Assembly: GCA_011053055.1 (NCBI GenBank)
Contig: DRHT01000043.1
Coordinates: forward strand, 58,479-122,478
DNA from: Halopseudomonas sabulinigri
GTDB lineage: Bacteria; Pseudomonadota; Gammaproteobacteria; Pseudomonadales; Pseudomonadaceae
Length of the DNA stretch: 64,000 nucleotides
Direction: 5' to 3'
Shown: in pieces, positions 35,027-44,740 of the stretch
Layout of the letters: every line of letters begins with the position of its first letter
Position numbering within the stretch: position 1 is the stretch's first letter
Position numbers and translations under genes: made by a program
Notes under the pieces: model-generated
Databases searched by the model: none
Told to the model about the DNA's origin: nothing
What the model saw: the letters and a program-made list of their open reading frames with translations, nothing else

Positions 35027-37081
35027 TTACTTGACTCGTTGGCCTGGCTTGGCGCCTTCATCGGGGCTCAGCAGAAAGATCTCTTCGCCACCGGGACCTG
35101 CCGCCAACACCATGCCCTCAGATACGCCAAACTTCATTTTGCGCGGCGCCAGGTTGGCGACGTACAGAGTATGACGGCCTTCCAGTTTGCTTGGGTCAGG
35201 ATAGGCGCTCTTGATACCTGAGAATACATTGCGCTTGGCATCGCCAATATCCAGCGACAGGCGCAGCAGCTTATCGGCGCCCTCAACGAATTCGGCTTTC
35301 TCGATCAGGGCTACACGCAGGTCAACGGCGGCAAAGGCGTCAAATTTGATCTCGGCTTCCAGTGGTTCTTTGGTCAGCTCGCCGTTGCCAGCAGGCGCAG
35401 GGGCGGAGTCAGCAGCGGCAGCCAAGTCTTCTTTGGATGCATCGATCATAGCTTCAATTTTGGCCGGTTCAATGCGCGCCATCAGTGGCTTGAAGGCATT
35501 CAGCTGATGGTTGGTGAGCAGCGTCTCGTGGTCAGTCCAGTGCAGCGGCGTTACATTCAAAAAGGCTTCGGCATCGGCAGCCAGATGCGGCAGCACGGGC
35601 TTGAGGAAAATTACCAGCTGGCGGAACAGGTTGATGCCCAGCGAGCAGATGGCCTGCACTTCGTCTTGTTTGCCTTCCTGCTTGTTCAGTGACCAGGGAG
35701 CCTTGTCGGCGATCCAAGCATTCGCCTTATCGGCCAGGCCCATGATTTCGCGCATGGCGCGGGAGAAATCGCGTTTCTCGTACGCATCGGCGATCAGCGG
35801 CGCGCCAGCTAAGAAAGCGGCGGTCAGCTCAGGTGCTGGATTGGTGTCGACCATCACGCCAGCATTGCCCTTGTGAATAAAGCCCGCGCAGCGGCTGGCG
35901 ATATTGACGACTTTGCCAACCAGGTCTGAGTTCACTTTCTGCACAAAGTCTTCGAGGTTCAGGTCGAGATCTTCTACGCCACGGCCCAGTTTAGCTGCGT
36001 AGTAGTAACGCAGGTATTCCGGTGACAGATGATCCAGATAGGTGCGCGCCTTGATAAAGGTGCCGCGCGACTTGGACATCTTCTGGCCGTTCACCGTCAA
36101 ATAACCGTGTACCGCCACGGCGGTCGGCTTACGGAAGCCCGCGCCTTCCAGCATGGCTGGCCAGAACAAGGTGTGGAAGTTAACGATATCTTTGCCAATA
36201 AAGTGATACAGCTCGGCAGTGGAATCCGCCTGCCAGAAGGCATCGAAGCTCAGCTCAGGACGACGGGCGCAGAGGTTTTTGAAGCTGGCCATGTAGCCAA
36301 TAGGCGCATCCAGCCAAACGTAAAAGTATTTGCCGGGCTCGCCGGGAATCTCAAAACCGAAGTAGGGCGCATCACGGCTGATGTCCCATTCGTGCAAACC
36401 GCTATCGAGCCATTCAGCAATCTTGTTGGCGACCGCCTCTTGCAGAGTGCCGCTGCGCGTCCATTGCTTGAGCATGTCGCTGAAGTCTTGCAAACGGAAG
36501 AAGAAGTGCTTGGAGTCCTTCAATACGGGTGTTGCGCCCGAGATGGCTGAGCGCGGGTCTTTCAGTTCAGTTGGCTCGTAGGTCGCACCGCACTTCTCGC
36601 AGTTGTCGCCGTACTGATCTTCTGCGCTGCACTTGGGGCAGGTGCCCTTGATGAAACGGTCGGCCAGGAACATTTGCTTTTCCGGGTCGAAGTATTGGGT
36701 GACCGAGCGGGTGCTGATGTGACCGGCGTCTTTTAGACGCTCGTAAATCATCGACGAGAGTTCGCGGTTCTCTTCCGAGTGAGTCGAGTGGAAGTTGTCA
36801 AAGTCGACGAGAAAATCAGCGAAATCCGTCGAATGCTCCAGTTTTACGTTGTCGATCAACTGCTCGGAGGTAATGCCTTCCTTCTCGGCGCGCAGCATGA
36901 TGGCTGAGCCGTGGGCGTCGTCGGCGCACACATAAATGGCTTGATGGCCGCGCAGCTTCTGGAAACGCACCCAGATGTCGGTCTGTATGTACTCAAGCAT
37001 GTGCCCCAGATGGATCGAACCGTTGGCGTAGGGCAGGGCGCTGGTAACGAGGATCTGGCGAGATGGGGCAATGCTGGACAT
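35027..37081 (-). CDS. metG: Methionyl-tRNA synthetase
   Basis: A 684-residue class I synthetase. The signatures are HLGH in [13 protein letters not shown] near 22, KMSKSRG near 338, and the zinc knuckle CPKC/CEKC near 147-163. The C-terminal ~100 residues form the tRNA-binding/dimerisation domain ([20 protein letters not shown]). Full length, starting at [21 protein letters not shown]. Confidence 0.97.
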   Translation of the reverse strand: MSSIAPSRQILVTSALPYANGSIHLGHMLEYIQTDIWVRFQKLRGHQAIYVCADDAHGSAIMLRAEKEGITSEQLIDNVKLEHSTDFADFLVDFDNFHSTHSEENRELSSMIYERLKDAGHISTRSVTQYFDPEKQMFLADRFIKGTCPKCSAEDQYGDNCEKCGATYEPTELKDPRSAISGATPVLKDSKHFFFRLQDFSDMLKQWTRSGTLQEAVANKIAEWLDSGLHEWDISRDAPYFGFEIPGEPGKYFYVWLDAPIGYMASFKNLCARRPELSFDAFWQADSTAELYHFIGKDIVNFHTLFWPAMLEGAGFRKPTAVAVHGYLTVNGQKMSKSRGTFIKARTYLDHLSPEYLRYYYAAKLGRGVEDLDLNLEDFVQKVNSDLVGKVVNIASRCAGFIHKGNAGVMVDTNPAPELTAAFLAGAPLIADAYEKRDFSRAMREIMGLADKANAWIADKAPWSLNKQEGKQDEVQAICSLGINLFRQLVIFLKPVLPHLAADAEAFLNVTPLHWTDHETLLTNHQLNAFKPLMARIEPAKIEAMIDASKEDLAAAADSAPAPAGNGELTKEPLEAEIKFDAFAAVDLRVALIEKAEFVEGADKLLRLSLDIGDAKRNVFSGIKSAYPDPSKLEGRHTLYVANLAPRKMKFGVSEGMVLAAGPGGEEIFLLSPDEGAKPGQRVK

Positions 37082-37288
37082 GGGTTCTCGGCTTCTATTG
37101 GGTAAACGGATGAAAGCCGGTAATCATACCTGTTTGGCTGGCAGGGGTCATCAGTCAGGACTATCCAAGCTTTGCCTGGTTGGCTTCAGTCATTGCCAAT
37201 CTGTCCCGCAACTCTGTTGGCTAGCTGTATCTTGTCGCCTGCCTGTCCCGAGCGTATAAGAAGCGCTCACATAAGAGAGCTCTTTTAA

Positions 37289-38830
37289 ATGAACACCGCA
37301 GCGCATATTGACCAAGCTCAGCAACCTGCCAGCCGCCGGGAGTGGCTTGGGCTGGCTGTATTGGTATTGCCTACGCTGCTGTTGGCGCTGGATATGACGG
37401 TTCTTCATCTGGCTGCCCCGCATCTGAGCGCCGACTTGCAGCCAAGCAGTACAGAGTTGCTGTGGATTCTGGATATCTACGGCTTCATGGTGGCCGGTTT
37501 TCTGATCACCATGGGTACGCTGGGTGATCGTATCGGCCGTCGGCGGCTGTTGCTGTTAGGCGCGCTGGCGTTTGGCGTGGCGTCAGTTGCCGCTGCGTTT
37601 TCCACTTCGTCGGTCATGTTGATCGTGACGCGCGCACTGCTGGGTATTGCCGGCGCTACCTTGATGCCGTCAACGCTGTCGCTGATCCGCAACATGTTTC
37701 ATGTTGAGCGCGAGCGCACCCTGGCCATCACCGTGTGGATGACAGGTTTTATTGTTGGCAGCGCTATCGGCCCACTGGTGGGCGGGCTGATGCTGGAGTT
37801 TTTCTGGTGGGGCTCGGTGTTTTTGCTGGGCGTGCCGGTGATGGCGTTGCTGTTGTTGGCGGGGCCGTTTTTGCTGCCTGAATGTCGTGACGAGCAGGCG
37901 GGGCGCCTCGATGTGGTGAGCGCATTGCTCTGCATCGTAGCGCTGCTGTTGGTTATTTATGGGTTGAAGGACGCCGCTCGCGACGGGCTTAACCTGAGTG
38001 CAGCAATCGCGGTAATAATCGGCCTTGGAGTGGGGGTAGTCTTCATCCGTCGACAACGTCGCCTTACCGATCCGATGCTGGACTTGTCATTGTTCAGCCA
38101 GCGCGCTTTTAGCGTTTCAGTGCTGGCCATGCTGATGGCGATTTTCGCGCTTTCCGGCGCCTGGTTGATGATCTTTCAGTATTTGCAGGGCGTGGCTGGC
38201 TTGACTGCGCTGGAAGCCGGGCTGGTGATGTTGCCAGCGGCTATCCTGCAAACGGCGGCTTCGTTGGTTGTGCCACGCCTGTCACGTCGCTTCAGGCCCT
38301 CGGTTTTTGTGAGCGTGGGGCTTGGCGTATCGGTTGTTGGGCTTTTGCTATTGCTGTTGGTTCAGGGGCAGGGGCTAGAAGGCATTATCTTGATGGCGTT
38401 GGGCACCATGCTGTTGGGCGTCGGTATCATGCCGGTGATGATTATGAGCACGGACCTCGTAGTCAGCTCGGTACCGGCCGCCAAGGCAGGCGCAGCTGCC
38501 GCGACCTCAGAAACCGCCACTGAGCTGGGAATGGCGCTGGGCATCGCCGTGATCGGCAGCGTTGGCGCGGCTGTTTATCAGCAGCATATCGCCGAGCGCT
38601 TGCCGGACGGACTCACGCCGCGTCAAATCGAGACGGCAAGCGATACGCTAGGTGGTGCTTTAGCCGTTATCAAACAGCTACCACCGGAAGCTGCGCAAGC
38701 CATGTTGCTGGTTGTGCAAGATGGTTTTGCCGCCGCATTGCATGTCAATGCGCTGATCGGCGCGATCATTATGGCAAGTACTGCCGTACTGACGGCCACG
38801 TACTTGCGGCAGGTGCAGTTAAAGGAATAG
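37289..38830 (+). CDS. MFS multidrug efflux transporter, DHA2 (SmvA/EmrB-like)
   Basis: A 513-residue transporter with about 14 TM helices. Motif A (GTLGDRIGRRRLLLLGALAFG near 78) and the DHA2 motif around TGFIVGSAIGPLVGGLMLEFFWW near 150 are present. The opening LLALDMTVLHLAAPHLSADL resembles quaternary-ammonium and methyl viologen exporters of the SmvA type. No regulator gene lies next to it. Substrates are inferred only. Confidence 0.85.
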   Translation: MNTAAHIDQAQQPASRREWLGLAVLVLPTLLLALDMTVLHLAAPHLSADLQPSSTELLWILDIYGFMVAGFLITMGTLGDRIGRRRLLLLGALAFGVASVAAAFSTSSVMLIVTRALLGIAGATLMPSTLSLIRNMFHVERERTLAITVWMTGFIVGSAIGPLVGGLMLEFFWWGSVFLLGVPVMALLLLAGPFLLPECRDEQAGRLDVVSALLCIVALLLVIYGLKDAARDGLNLSAAIAVIIGLGVGVVFIRRQRRLTDPMLDLSLFSQRAFSVSVLAMLMAIFALSGAWLMIFQYLQGVAGLTALEAGLVMLPAAILQTAASLVVPRLSRRFRPSVFVSVGLGVSVVGLLLLLLVQGQGLEGIILMALGTMLLGVGIMPVMIMSTDLVVSSVPAAKAGAAAATSETATELGMALGIAVIGSVGAAVYQQHIAERLPDGLTPRQIETASDTLGGALAVIKQLPPEAAQAMLLVVQDGFAAALHVNALIGAIIMASTAVLTATYLRQVQLKE

Positions 38831-38935
38831 GGCCTCTGGCGCGACAATAGTTGTATCTCAGTAGCGGGGTTGCCGTGATCGCACAACCTCGTTAATTTGT
38901 CTGGCTATATTCCCATCAAAAACAACGGATTCGTT

Positions 38936-40069
38936 ATGGCCGGCACCCTTCCTTATACCCTTTACGGCGCTTCACACTCTCTTTACACCGGCAAGGCACG
39001 TTGCTACCTGCGTAACCAGGGCATCGATTATGTTGAAGTACCGACCTCGCACCCGGATTTTGCCGCGCGCATTTTGCCGCAGATCGGTCGTGGGATTATT
39101 CCGGTATTAGAAACGCCAGATGGCGTGGTCATCCAGGACACCATCGATATCATCGACTTTTTCGAGGCGCAGGGTGTGCCTTATCCGGCGTACCCGACCA
39201 CGCCGCTGCAAAGCGTGGTAGCAGTCATTATCGAGTACTTTGGCAGCCAGGCGATGCTTAAGCATGCCATGCATTACCGCTGGTCTTACCGCGATGAGCA
39301 GGAAGCTTTTCTGCGCCATGCCTTTGTTAGCGGCTCGGGCGAAGCCATGGCTGAGAAGATCATGGGCCGCATGAACTCCTATCTGCCGCGCTTGGGCGTT
39401 AACGAGCAGAGCGTTGCATTGATCGAGCAGTCTTTTGAGCGGCTGCTGGACCTGCTGGAGGCGCACTTTGCCGTTGTGCCTTATTTGCTGGGTGGTCACC
39501 CCTCGATTGCCGACTATGGCTTGATTGGTCCTATGTTTGCGCATTTGGGACGAGACCCCGTGCCGCTTGGCATTATGCAGCGCCGCGCACCGCGGGTGCA
39601 TCGTTGGGTCGAGCGGATGACGGCGCCGGGTCTGGATGTGGTCGAGTACGCCGGTTGCAGCGCTGATTTTTGGCCCAATGATGAGTTGCCACCCACGTTG
39701 CTGCCGGTGCTTGCGCATATTTCTGCGGATATCTTTCCCGAGCTGACCGACAAACTGGCGTATCTGGATCAGTGGGTCGCCAGCCAGCAGCCTGCCGATG
39801 GCACGCCGGTGACAGATAAACCGCAGAACCGTCATATAGGCATGGTCAACACGCAGTTTCGTGGAGCGGAAATAGAAGTGGGTGTTGAGCCATATCTGCT
39901 ATTCCTGCTACAGCGAGCAACGGACGTGGTGCGCGCGCAGTCGGACACCGCCGCCAGCGCCTTGACGAGGCAATTGGATGAGCTAGGGCTTGGCGCGGCG
40001 GTGCCCTTGGGCAGGGATTATCGCGTGGAACGTATAAATAATCTGGAAGTGTGGCGGCGCGACGTCTGA
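38936..40069 (+). CDS. Glutathione S-transferase family protein (long form)
   Basis: A 377-residue protein. Residues ~5-80 are a thioredoxin/GST N-domain (YTLYGASHSLYTGKARCYLRNQGIDY; GIIPVLETPDGVVIQDTIDIIDF holds the cis-Pro and the SxDI-like glutathione motif). Residues ~95-220 are the helical C-domain (LLGGHPSIADYGLIGPMFAHLG). The final ~130 residues are an extra tail. Substrate unknown. The frame is open to 38897 but ATG 38936 fits the domain start. Confidence 0.8.
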   Translation: MAGTLPYTLYGASHSLYTGKARCYLRNQGIDYVEVPTSHPDFAARILPQIGRGIIPVLETPDGVVIQDTIDIIDFFEAQGVPYPAYPTTPLQSVVAVIIEYFGSQAMLKHAMHYRWSYRDEQEAFLRHAFVSGSGEAMAEKIMGRMNSYLPRLGVNEQSVALIEQSFERLLDLLEAHFAVVPYLLGGHPSIADYGLIGPMFAHLGRDPVPLGIMQRRAPRVHRWVERMTAPGLDVVEYAGCSADFWPNDELPPTLLPVLAHISADIFPELTDKLAYLDQWVASQQPADGTPVTDKPQNRHIGMVNTQFRGAEIEVGVEPYLLFLLQRATDVVRAQSDTAASALTRQLDELGLGAAVPLGRDYRVERINNLEVWRRDV

Positions 40070-40074
40070 ATTAA

Positions 40075-40876
40075 CTAGGGCAGCGAGCTCTGGGCTGCGT
40101 CATTTTCGGGCGCAGCTTCTGCCGAGAGATGTTCCGTCGAGCGCCGCTCATAGGCGGCATCAAAGGTATCGGCGATCAACTGCGTATTAGGGTTTCGTCG
40201 CGATATCACATAGACCAACGGCCAGTCATCCAGCGTGTCACAGTGCGCGTCTTGTAATGGGTAATCCTTCATAGCCTCCTGCATGGGGTGGCCGTAGCTG
40301 ATCAGGTACTCCCCTCGACCATGATGCAGGAGCTCCATTGCCGCCGGATGATTTGGAGCCACTATTGGTTGGTGTGGGTTGTTCTCGAAAATGGCTTTCA
40401 ATTGATCTCTGTAGGTGTAGCCACGGATCAGAACCAATTGTTTGTCGCCCAACTGCTCTATCGCCGTAATGGTTTTGCTGTTTTCCAGCGAGAACGCACA
40501 CAGCTTGACAGTAATGCCAAGCGGCTTGGATGAGAGGGTGAAGTCCTGCAGGGCAGGGACGTTGGGTGAGCCGGGCCAGAAGTCGATATCGCCGCTTTTC
40601 AGGCTGTGGTAGATACGGTTAATGGGGTAGTTGATCCAGTTGAGCCGATAGCCACTATCCGCAGCCAGCTGATTGGTTAGCTCAATGATGGTGCCTTGCG
40701 CCTTGCGCCTTGCCGTTGTCATCCATATAGGCAATGGGTGGAAAGGTGATGTAGCCCGCGTTTAGTAGAGGTAAAGGCTCATGCGCATGGGCTGGAATAG
40801 GCCATGTTAGTAAGGCAGTCAGTGCAGCGGTCGCCGATGCTCGGCAGCGCTGCTTAAGCAGTCGACGCATCATCAT
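40075..40876 (-). pseudogene. Frameshifted periplasmic solute-binding (SBP_bac_3-like) protein
   Basis: The first part (40876 downwards) encodes a signal peptide (TAALTALLTWPIPAHA) and LLNAGYITFPPIAYMDDNGKAQG, then shifts and stops. The rest (to 40075) encodes TIIELTNQLAADSGYRLNW and about 200 residues of a small solute-binding domain. The join is a triplicated heptamer (40692-40712: TGCCTTG, CGCCTTG, CGCCTTG on the plus strand). Removing one 7-base unit restores one continuous protein of about 265 residues. The repair puts KAQG directly before TIIEL, as the family (amino-acid-type binding proteins) would need. It is a recent frameshift, a slippage switch, or an assembly error. Confidence 0.85.
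40692..40712 (-). repeat. Three-copy 7-base tandem repeat causing the frameshift
   Basis: On the plus strand TGCCTTG (40692-40698) is followed by CGCCTTG twice (40699-40712). Seven is not a multiple of three, so gain or loss of a unit changes the reading frame. Confidence 0.9.
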
Positions 40877-41329
40877 ATTTTTATTTTTTATAAGGTGGTC
40901 TTGAGTGTTACAAAATGAAGACTAGCTGGATTTTGTGAGCTGGTCGAGGTTTCGGTGGCGCTCTGATCCTTGCTCGCGCGCGCTGCTGAGAGTATCAGCG
41001 CGCCATGCAGGGTTTGCCAGACAAGTTGACGTGTTGCTTGAAATGACACTGGCTTAAAAAGCGCGGTAAATGGTGTAATGCGGGCCGTTTAGCATGTGAA
41101 TCTACGCTGGGCCTGCTAGAACGTCAGACACATAGCATGCGGTATTGGATTTTTTATGTCTGTTTAGCCATAACTATTTGATCTCACCTGTCTCTTCAAT
41201 ATCTCAGGTATGCGAACTTCGGGATGTGAAAATTACCCCGCTAGCGACCTTGTACGTGAAGAAGGCCAGCTGGAGCGAATTGCGACTGAGCGGATTGTGC
41301 AGGGTTTCCCTAAGACTAGGAACTATATT
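40877..41329. other. 453-base intergenic region
   Basis: It lies between the binding-protein pseudogene and the divergent DUF1456 gene and must hold both promoters. The only structure seen is a hairpin GCGCGCTG (40978-40985) / CAGCGCGC (40996-41003). The reading frame of the DUF1456 gene is open from 41210 but without family similarity before 41330. I see no other gene. Confidence 0.5.
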
Positions 41330-41818
41330 TTGACTAACAATGATGTTTTGCGCCGTATCCGTTATGTCTTTGATTTAAAAGACAGTACTGTGGTTGAAAT
41401 CTTCTCTATGGCAGATTTCAGCGCAACCGAGGAACAGGTTGCTGCTTGGTTAAAGAAAGAAGATGACGACGCTTTTCTCAAGCTGGCTGATGTCGAGTTT
41501 GCGGCGTTTCTTAATGGCTTCATTAACTTTAAACGTGGCAAGCGTGATGGTGAGCAGCCAAAGCCAGAAGCACGTTTGAACAATAATATGGTTTTTCAGA
41601 AGTTACGGATCGCGCTGAATCTGAAGGCTGAAGATATTTTAGAAATTTTCGAGCTGGCAGAATTCCGTTTAAGCAGTCACGAGTTGAGTGCATTTTTCCG
41701 TAAACCTGGAAACAAGAATTACCGAGAGTGTAAGGATCAGGTGCTAAGAAACTTCTTGCTGGGTCTTCAAAATCAATTGCGACCAAGTGATAAGGGTTTA
41801 GATTCTGAGTCCGTATGA
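41330..41818 (+). CDS. DUF1456 (YehS-like) family protein
   Basis: A 162-residue protein made of two repeats of one fold: LTNNDVLRRIRYVFDLKDSTVVEIFSMADF in the first and LNNNMVFQKLRIALNLKAEDILEIFELAEF in the second, each followed by a short helical hairpin (ATEEQVAAWLKKEDD; SSHELSAFFRKPGN). Function unknown. There is no ATG at the conserved start; TTG 41330 encodes the residue before TNNDVLRR and has AGGA eight bases upstream, so I chose it over the non-conserved ATG 41210. Confidence 0.85.
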   Translation: MTNNDVLRRIRYVFDLKDSTVVEIFSMADFSATEEQVAAWLKKEDDDAFLKLADVEFAAFLNGFINFKRGKRDGEQPKPEARLNNNMVFQKLRIALNLKAEDILEIFELAEFRLSSHELSAFFRKPGNKNYRECKDQVLRNFLLGLQNQLRPSDKGLDSESV

Positions 41819-41839
41819 ATCAATGAATTAGGAATCAAA

Positions 41840-42193
41840 ATGTACGCTAACGGAGAAATTATTGCGCGATTGCGCGAGCGTATTCCGTCGTTCGAATGCG
41901 TGCAGGGCTGCCACGACTGTTGCGGTCCGGTGACCACGTCTTCGGAGGAGATGTCTCGGCTGCCGGTTAAATCCGACGCTGAGCATGACGCGGCGTTAAA
42001 TGAGCTTAGCTGCGTACATCTGGGGCCCAATGGGTGCGAGGTGTATGAGGAGCGCCCATTGATTTGCCGGTTGTTTGGCACAACGCCGCGCATGCCTTGC
42101 CCCAATGGTCGTCGACCAGAAACCATGATCGATACCAAAATTGAACGCCAAGTACATCACTATATTGCGAACACGCGGCAAGTGCTGGTGTAG
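41840..42193 (+). CDS. YkgJ-family cysteine cluster protein
   Basis: A 117-residue protein with the Cys pattern of the Fe/Zn-chelating YkgJ family: CVQGCHDCCGPV near 20, then CVHLGPNGCEVYEERPLICRLFG near 58-80, and PCPNGR. It may bind zinc or a cluster; role unknown. 21 bases after the DUF1456 gene, probably the same transcript. Confidence 0.85.
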   Translation: MYANGEIIARLRERIPSFECVQGCHDCCGPVTTSSEEMSRLPVKSDAEHDAALNELSCVHLGPNGCEVYEERPLICRLFGTTPRMPCPNGRRPETMIDTKIERQVHHYIANTRQVLV

Positions 42194-42208
42194 GTTATCA
42201 ATGGCGCT

Positions 42209-42613
42209 TTAAGGTGCTTTATTGCTCGCTATAACTTCCCTGACTGAAGCGCCGCCCATCTCAGCGCAGCTTAGGCTTGAATCGTTGTGCAGTTTTACCG
42301 CAGTGCCTCGTGTTACTGGTCTTACCAGGCGCCAAGGCCAAAAACCGAATCGCTGCGACCCTGCATAATTAATCACGGCATTTGCTCCTGTCTCCTGAGC
42401 GCGCCGCGCAAAAACGGGAAGTATATCTCTGACGCTTCCGTACGATCCCTTACCGACTTTTATGTATTTAATTTCCTCAACACGGACTTCTGCTGTTGGC
42501 GTGCCTGAAAAAAGGCAAATATCGAAAGCATCAGTGCCACTGGCTGTGGGGTCAGAGGCCGCTGCAGAAAGGGGCAGGGCAGACACTAGTAGGGCTGCAA
42601 TAACTAATTTCAT
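42209..42613 (-). CDS. Exported hypothetical protein
   Basis: A 134-residue protein with a signal peptide (MKLVIAALLVSALPLSAAA). The mature part has ARRAQETGANAVINYAGSQRFGFWPW, which resembles small periplasmic YbjQ/heavy-metal-binding-like domains where a nucleophile-like turn precedes AGANAVI. That likeness is weak, so I leave it unnamed. Two Cys could form a disulfide. Confidence 0.7.
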   Translation of the reverse strand: MKLVIAALLVSALPLSAAASDPTASGTDAFDICLFSGTPTAEVRVEEIKYIKVGKGSYGSVRDILPVFARRAQETGANAVINYAGSQRFGFWPWRLVRPVTRGTAVKLHNDSSLSCAEMGGASVREVIASNKAP

Positions 42614-42654
42614 CGTTGTTTCTTTTTGTATTGGTCGTTGAGATGAGTGCTGCG

Positions 42655-43263
42655 TTACTTTACCGAATCCAAAATCTCGCTCAAATAGGGTTTGTGCTCA
42701 TCAATGTCTGCGCGGCTGAGGCCGTTCATTTCATAAGGGAACACTAACCAATCTTCGGTGGTGTGCAGGCAAAAGTCAGGTTTTATGCTGGTTTGGCTGG
42801 CGCCAAGGCGTTGGTACAGCGTCGCGATGCGCGTGTCTTTCGGCATGTTGCGCTTTAGCTGGCTGCCGAGCTTTTCGAGTACCGCAGCCATGCTGTGGCC
42901 GGTGCCGAAGGCGTCATCAACGATCAGCAGGCGGTCGTCCTGATTGATGTTGTCGAGCAGATAGTGGGTGCCGTGTACACGAATTTCCGCCTCAGGCGAG
43001 GCAACCATAGCGTCGTAATGCTCCATGCCTCGGTAAGACGTACGCAGGGCGATGTGATCGGTCTTCACGCCCAGGGTCTGCAAGCATTCCTGCACATAAA
43101 TGCCCACGGCGCTGCCACCGCGCCACAGGCCCACGATGAAATTGGGTCGAAAACCACTCTCGAATACCTGTACGCCGAGGCGGAAGGCGTCTTCGATTAG
43201 TTGGTCTTCATCTAGAAAGCGGCGAGTGCGGATAGGATGTTGTGTAGCGCTGGGCTGGGTCAT
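42655..43263 (-). CDS. Type I phosphoribosyltransferase (paralogue A)
   Basis: A 202-residue PRTase with the PRPP-binding loop LLIVDDAFGTGHSMAAVLEKL near 112 and the PPi-loop region FIVGLWRGGSAVGIYVQECL near 44. The fold resembles hypoxanthine/xanthine-type enzymes, but the base specificity is not clear. ATG 43263 is favoured by similarity to the divergent neighbour at 43326; an in-frame TTG lies at 43311. The two genes share a 62-base intergenic region. Confidence 0.8.
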   Translation of the reverse strand: MTQPSATQHPIRTRRFLDEDQLIEDAFRLGVQVFESGFRPNFIVGLWRGGSAVGIYVQECLQTLGVKTDHIALRTSYRGMEHYDAMVASPEAEIRVHGTHYLLDNINQDDRLLIVDDAFGTGHSMAAVLEKLGSQLKRNMPKDTRIATLYQRLGASQTSIKPDFCLHTTEDWLVFPYEMNGLSRADIDEHKPYLSEILDSVK

Positions 43264-43325
43264 GGCTTGCCAGAAGGCTCCGTCTGGTGGGACTATGTCG
43301 CGAATTCTCAAACGCTAACGGTCTT

Positions 43326-43889
43326 ATGGCAGATAAACAATACCTCAGTGCACAAAGTCTGCTGGAAGATGCCTTTCATCTTGGCGCGCAGGTGCTGAAT
43401 TCGGGCTTTCGTCCGACCTTTATTATTGCCGTCTGGCGCGGCGGTGTGCCTATGGGCATCGCGGTGCAGGAGTTCCTCGATTACCACGGAGTGCATACCG
43501 ACAACATTGCAATCCGTACCTCGTCGTATCACGGCATTGATCAGCAAAGCCGCGAAGTGCGTGTGCATGGCCTGAATTATCTGGTCAAGCATGTGACCCA
43601 CGAGGACTCGCTGCTGATTGTCGACGATGTGTTTGATACCGGCCGTTCGGTTGAGGCGATCATTCAGGAGCTGAAAAGCAAGGCGCGCCTGAATACCCCA
43701 CACGATATTCGGGTGGCAGTGCCGTACTACAAACCCAGCCGAAACGAGGTGGATTGGGAGCCGCATTACTTCTTGCACAGCACCGACGCTTGGCTGAAGT
43801 ATCCGCATTCGCTGGAGGGGCTAACGGCCGAAGAAATCGCCGCCAACCGCCCTGCGCTGTATGAGATTTTGAAACCGCACTTGCAGTGA
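43326..43889 (+). CDS. Type I phosphoribosyltransferase (paralogue B)
   Basis: A 187-residue paralogue of the divergent gene. It has FIIAVWRGGVPMGIAVQEFLDYHGV near 33 and the PRPP loop LLIVDDVFDTGRSVEAIIQEL near 98, with the canonical DD pair and DTG. The C-terminal KYPHSLEGLTAEEIAANRPALYEIL mirrors FPYEMNGLSRADIDEHKPYLSEIL in paralogue A, so both arose from one gene. Substrates unknown; nucleobase salvage is likely. Confidence 0.82.
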   Translation: MADKQYLSAQSLLEDAFHLGAQVLNSGFRPTFIIAVWRGGVPMGIAVQEFLDYHGVHTDNIAIRTSSYHGIDQQSREVRVHGLNYLVKHVTHEDSLLIVDDVFDTGRSVEAIIQELKSKARLNTPHDIRVAVPYYKPSRNEVDWEPHYFLHSTDAWLKYPHSLEGLTAEEIAANRPALYEILKPHLQ

Positions 43890-43904
43890 TACGGCCGCTT
43901 GGCG

Positions 43905-44333
43905 CTACTTTTCCGGGTTGCTGATGTAGGCGTCCTGGCCAGCAATGAAGTCACTGTACTCAACCGAGTTGTAGATGATCAGGCAAGCAATCAGGGGATT
44001 CTTGCGTCCTTGTGATTGAGTCTGGGCTGAGGTATTTGGGTAGGCCTTGGCGATGAAGTCTGCAGTCACTTGATAGGGGTCGTGGGTTACGTCCAGAGTC
44101 TCTTCGTTTTGCTGTATGAAATGCGCACCGCGGCCCATGTAGTGATACGCGCCGCTGGCAGCGGCCAGGTCTTCATCAAGCTGCTGGCTGTCCTGGTATG
44201 CCGTGTCGAGACAGCGCACAAAACCATAATTTTTGAGTGAGGTTCTAGCCTGCTCTATGGTCGCCGCGAAAGCTTGAGTCTGGGGTATGAGCAGAGCGGC
44301 GAGCAGACATCCGCTGACAGTGACGTTTTTCAC
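43905..44333 (-). CDS. Tai4-family immunity protein (periplasmic)
   Basis: A 142-residue protein with a signal peptide (SGCLLAALLIPQTQAFAA). The mature part is helical and fits Tai4 immunity proteins that block Tae4 peptidoglycan amidases in the periplasm: LKNYGFVRCLDTAY and later ACLIIYNSVEYSDFI carry the conserved Cys and the helix pattern. It starts with a GTG overlapping the last codon of the Tae4-like frame (TAGTG), so the pair is coupled. It seems intact, unlike the effector. Confidence 0.75.
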   Translation of the reverse strand: MKNVTVSGCLLAALLIPQTQAFAATIEQARTSLKNYGFVRCLDTAYQDSQQLDEDLAAASGAYHYMGRGAHFIQQNEETLDVTHDPYQVTADFIAKAYPNTSAQTQSQGRKNPLIACLIIYNSVEYSDFIAGQDAYISNPEK

Positions 44334-44740
44334 TATTTCAACTCCCAGTACAAAATGTGTTTCGGCAACACTGCAGGATTGTCAAAGGCATGGCTGCGGG
44401 GATTCTGGTAGTCGCTGCCGTCGCCGGTGGCTGTTCCGTTCCAGAGCGTGACATGGCCAGATGCGTCGTTCCAGCCTTGAACATCAATTACGATCAACCC
44501 CTTGAGGCCATTGAGCTGGCTGTGTTCGGATGGCGCGAAGGTTTGGTCTGGCTCTCCCCAGTTGTGCCGGACGAAAGCGATCACATCGTTAACTCGCAAT
44601 ATATAAGGCAGGCCATCTGCTTTTTTGGCTCGATAGATATTGGTGCCCTGAATGATTGTGCCTTTGGGGACAACGTACCCGCCATAGATGAAACCGCGCT
44701 TGGGGTAGATGCGGCCCGCCTTGGAGTAACCGCTAGAGGG
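44333..44740 (-). pseudogene. Truncated Tae4-like peptidoglycan amidase (T6SS effector remnant)
   Basis: An open frame of 135 codons without ATG runs from just after the TAG of the upstream lipoprotein gene. From its residue ~46 it matches the C-terminal half of Tae4 amidases (YILRVNDVIAFV, LNGLKGLIVIDVQGW, ASGHVTLWNG with the catalytic His). The N-terminal half with the NACPIR-type catalytic Cys is missing in all three frames. The first available start is TTG 44599. It looks like a decayed or recombined effector. The frame is the same as that of the upstream lipoprotein, separated only by TAG. Confidence 0.65.

Noticed and set aside
41210..41329. N-terminal extension of the DUF1456 protein from the ATG at 41210.
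   Set aside because: The extra 40 residues have no repeat-fold similarity, while TTG 41330 matches the family start and has AGGA upstream.
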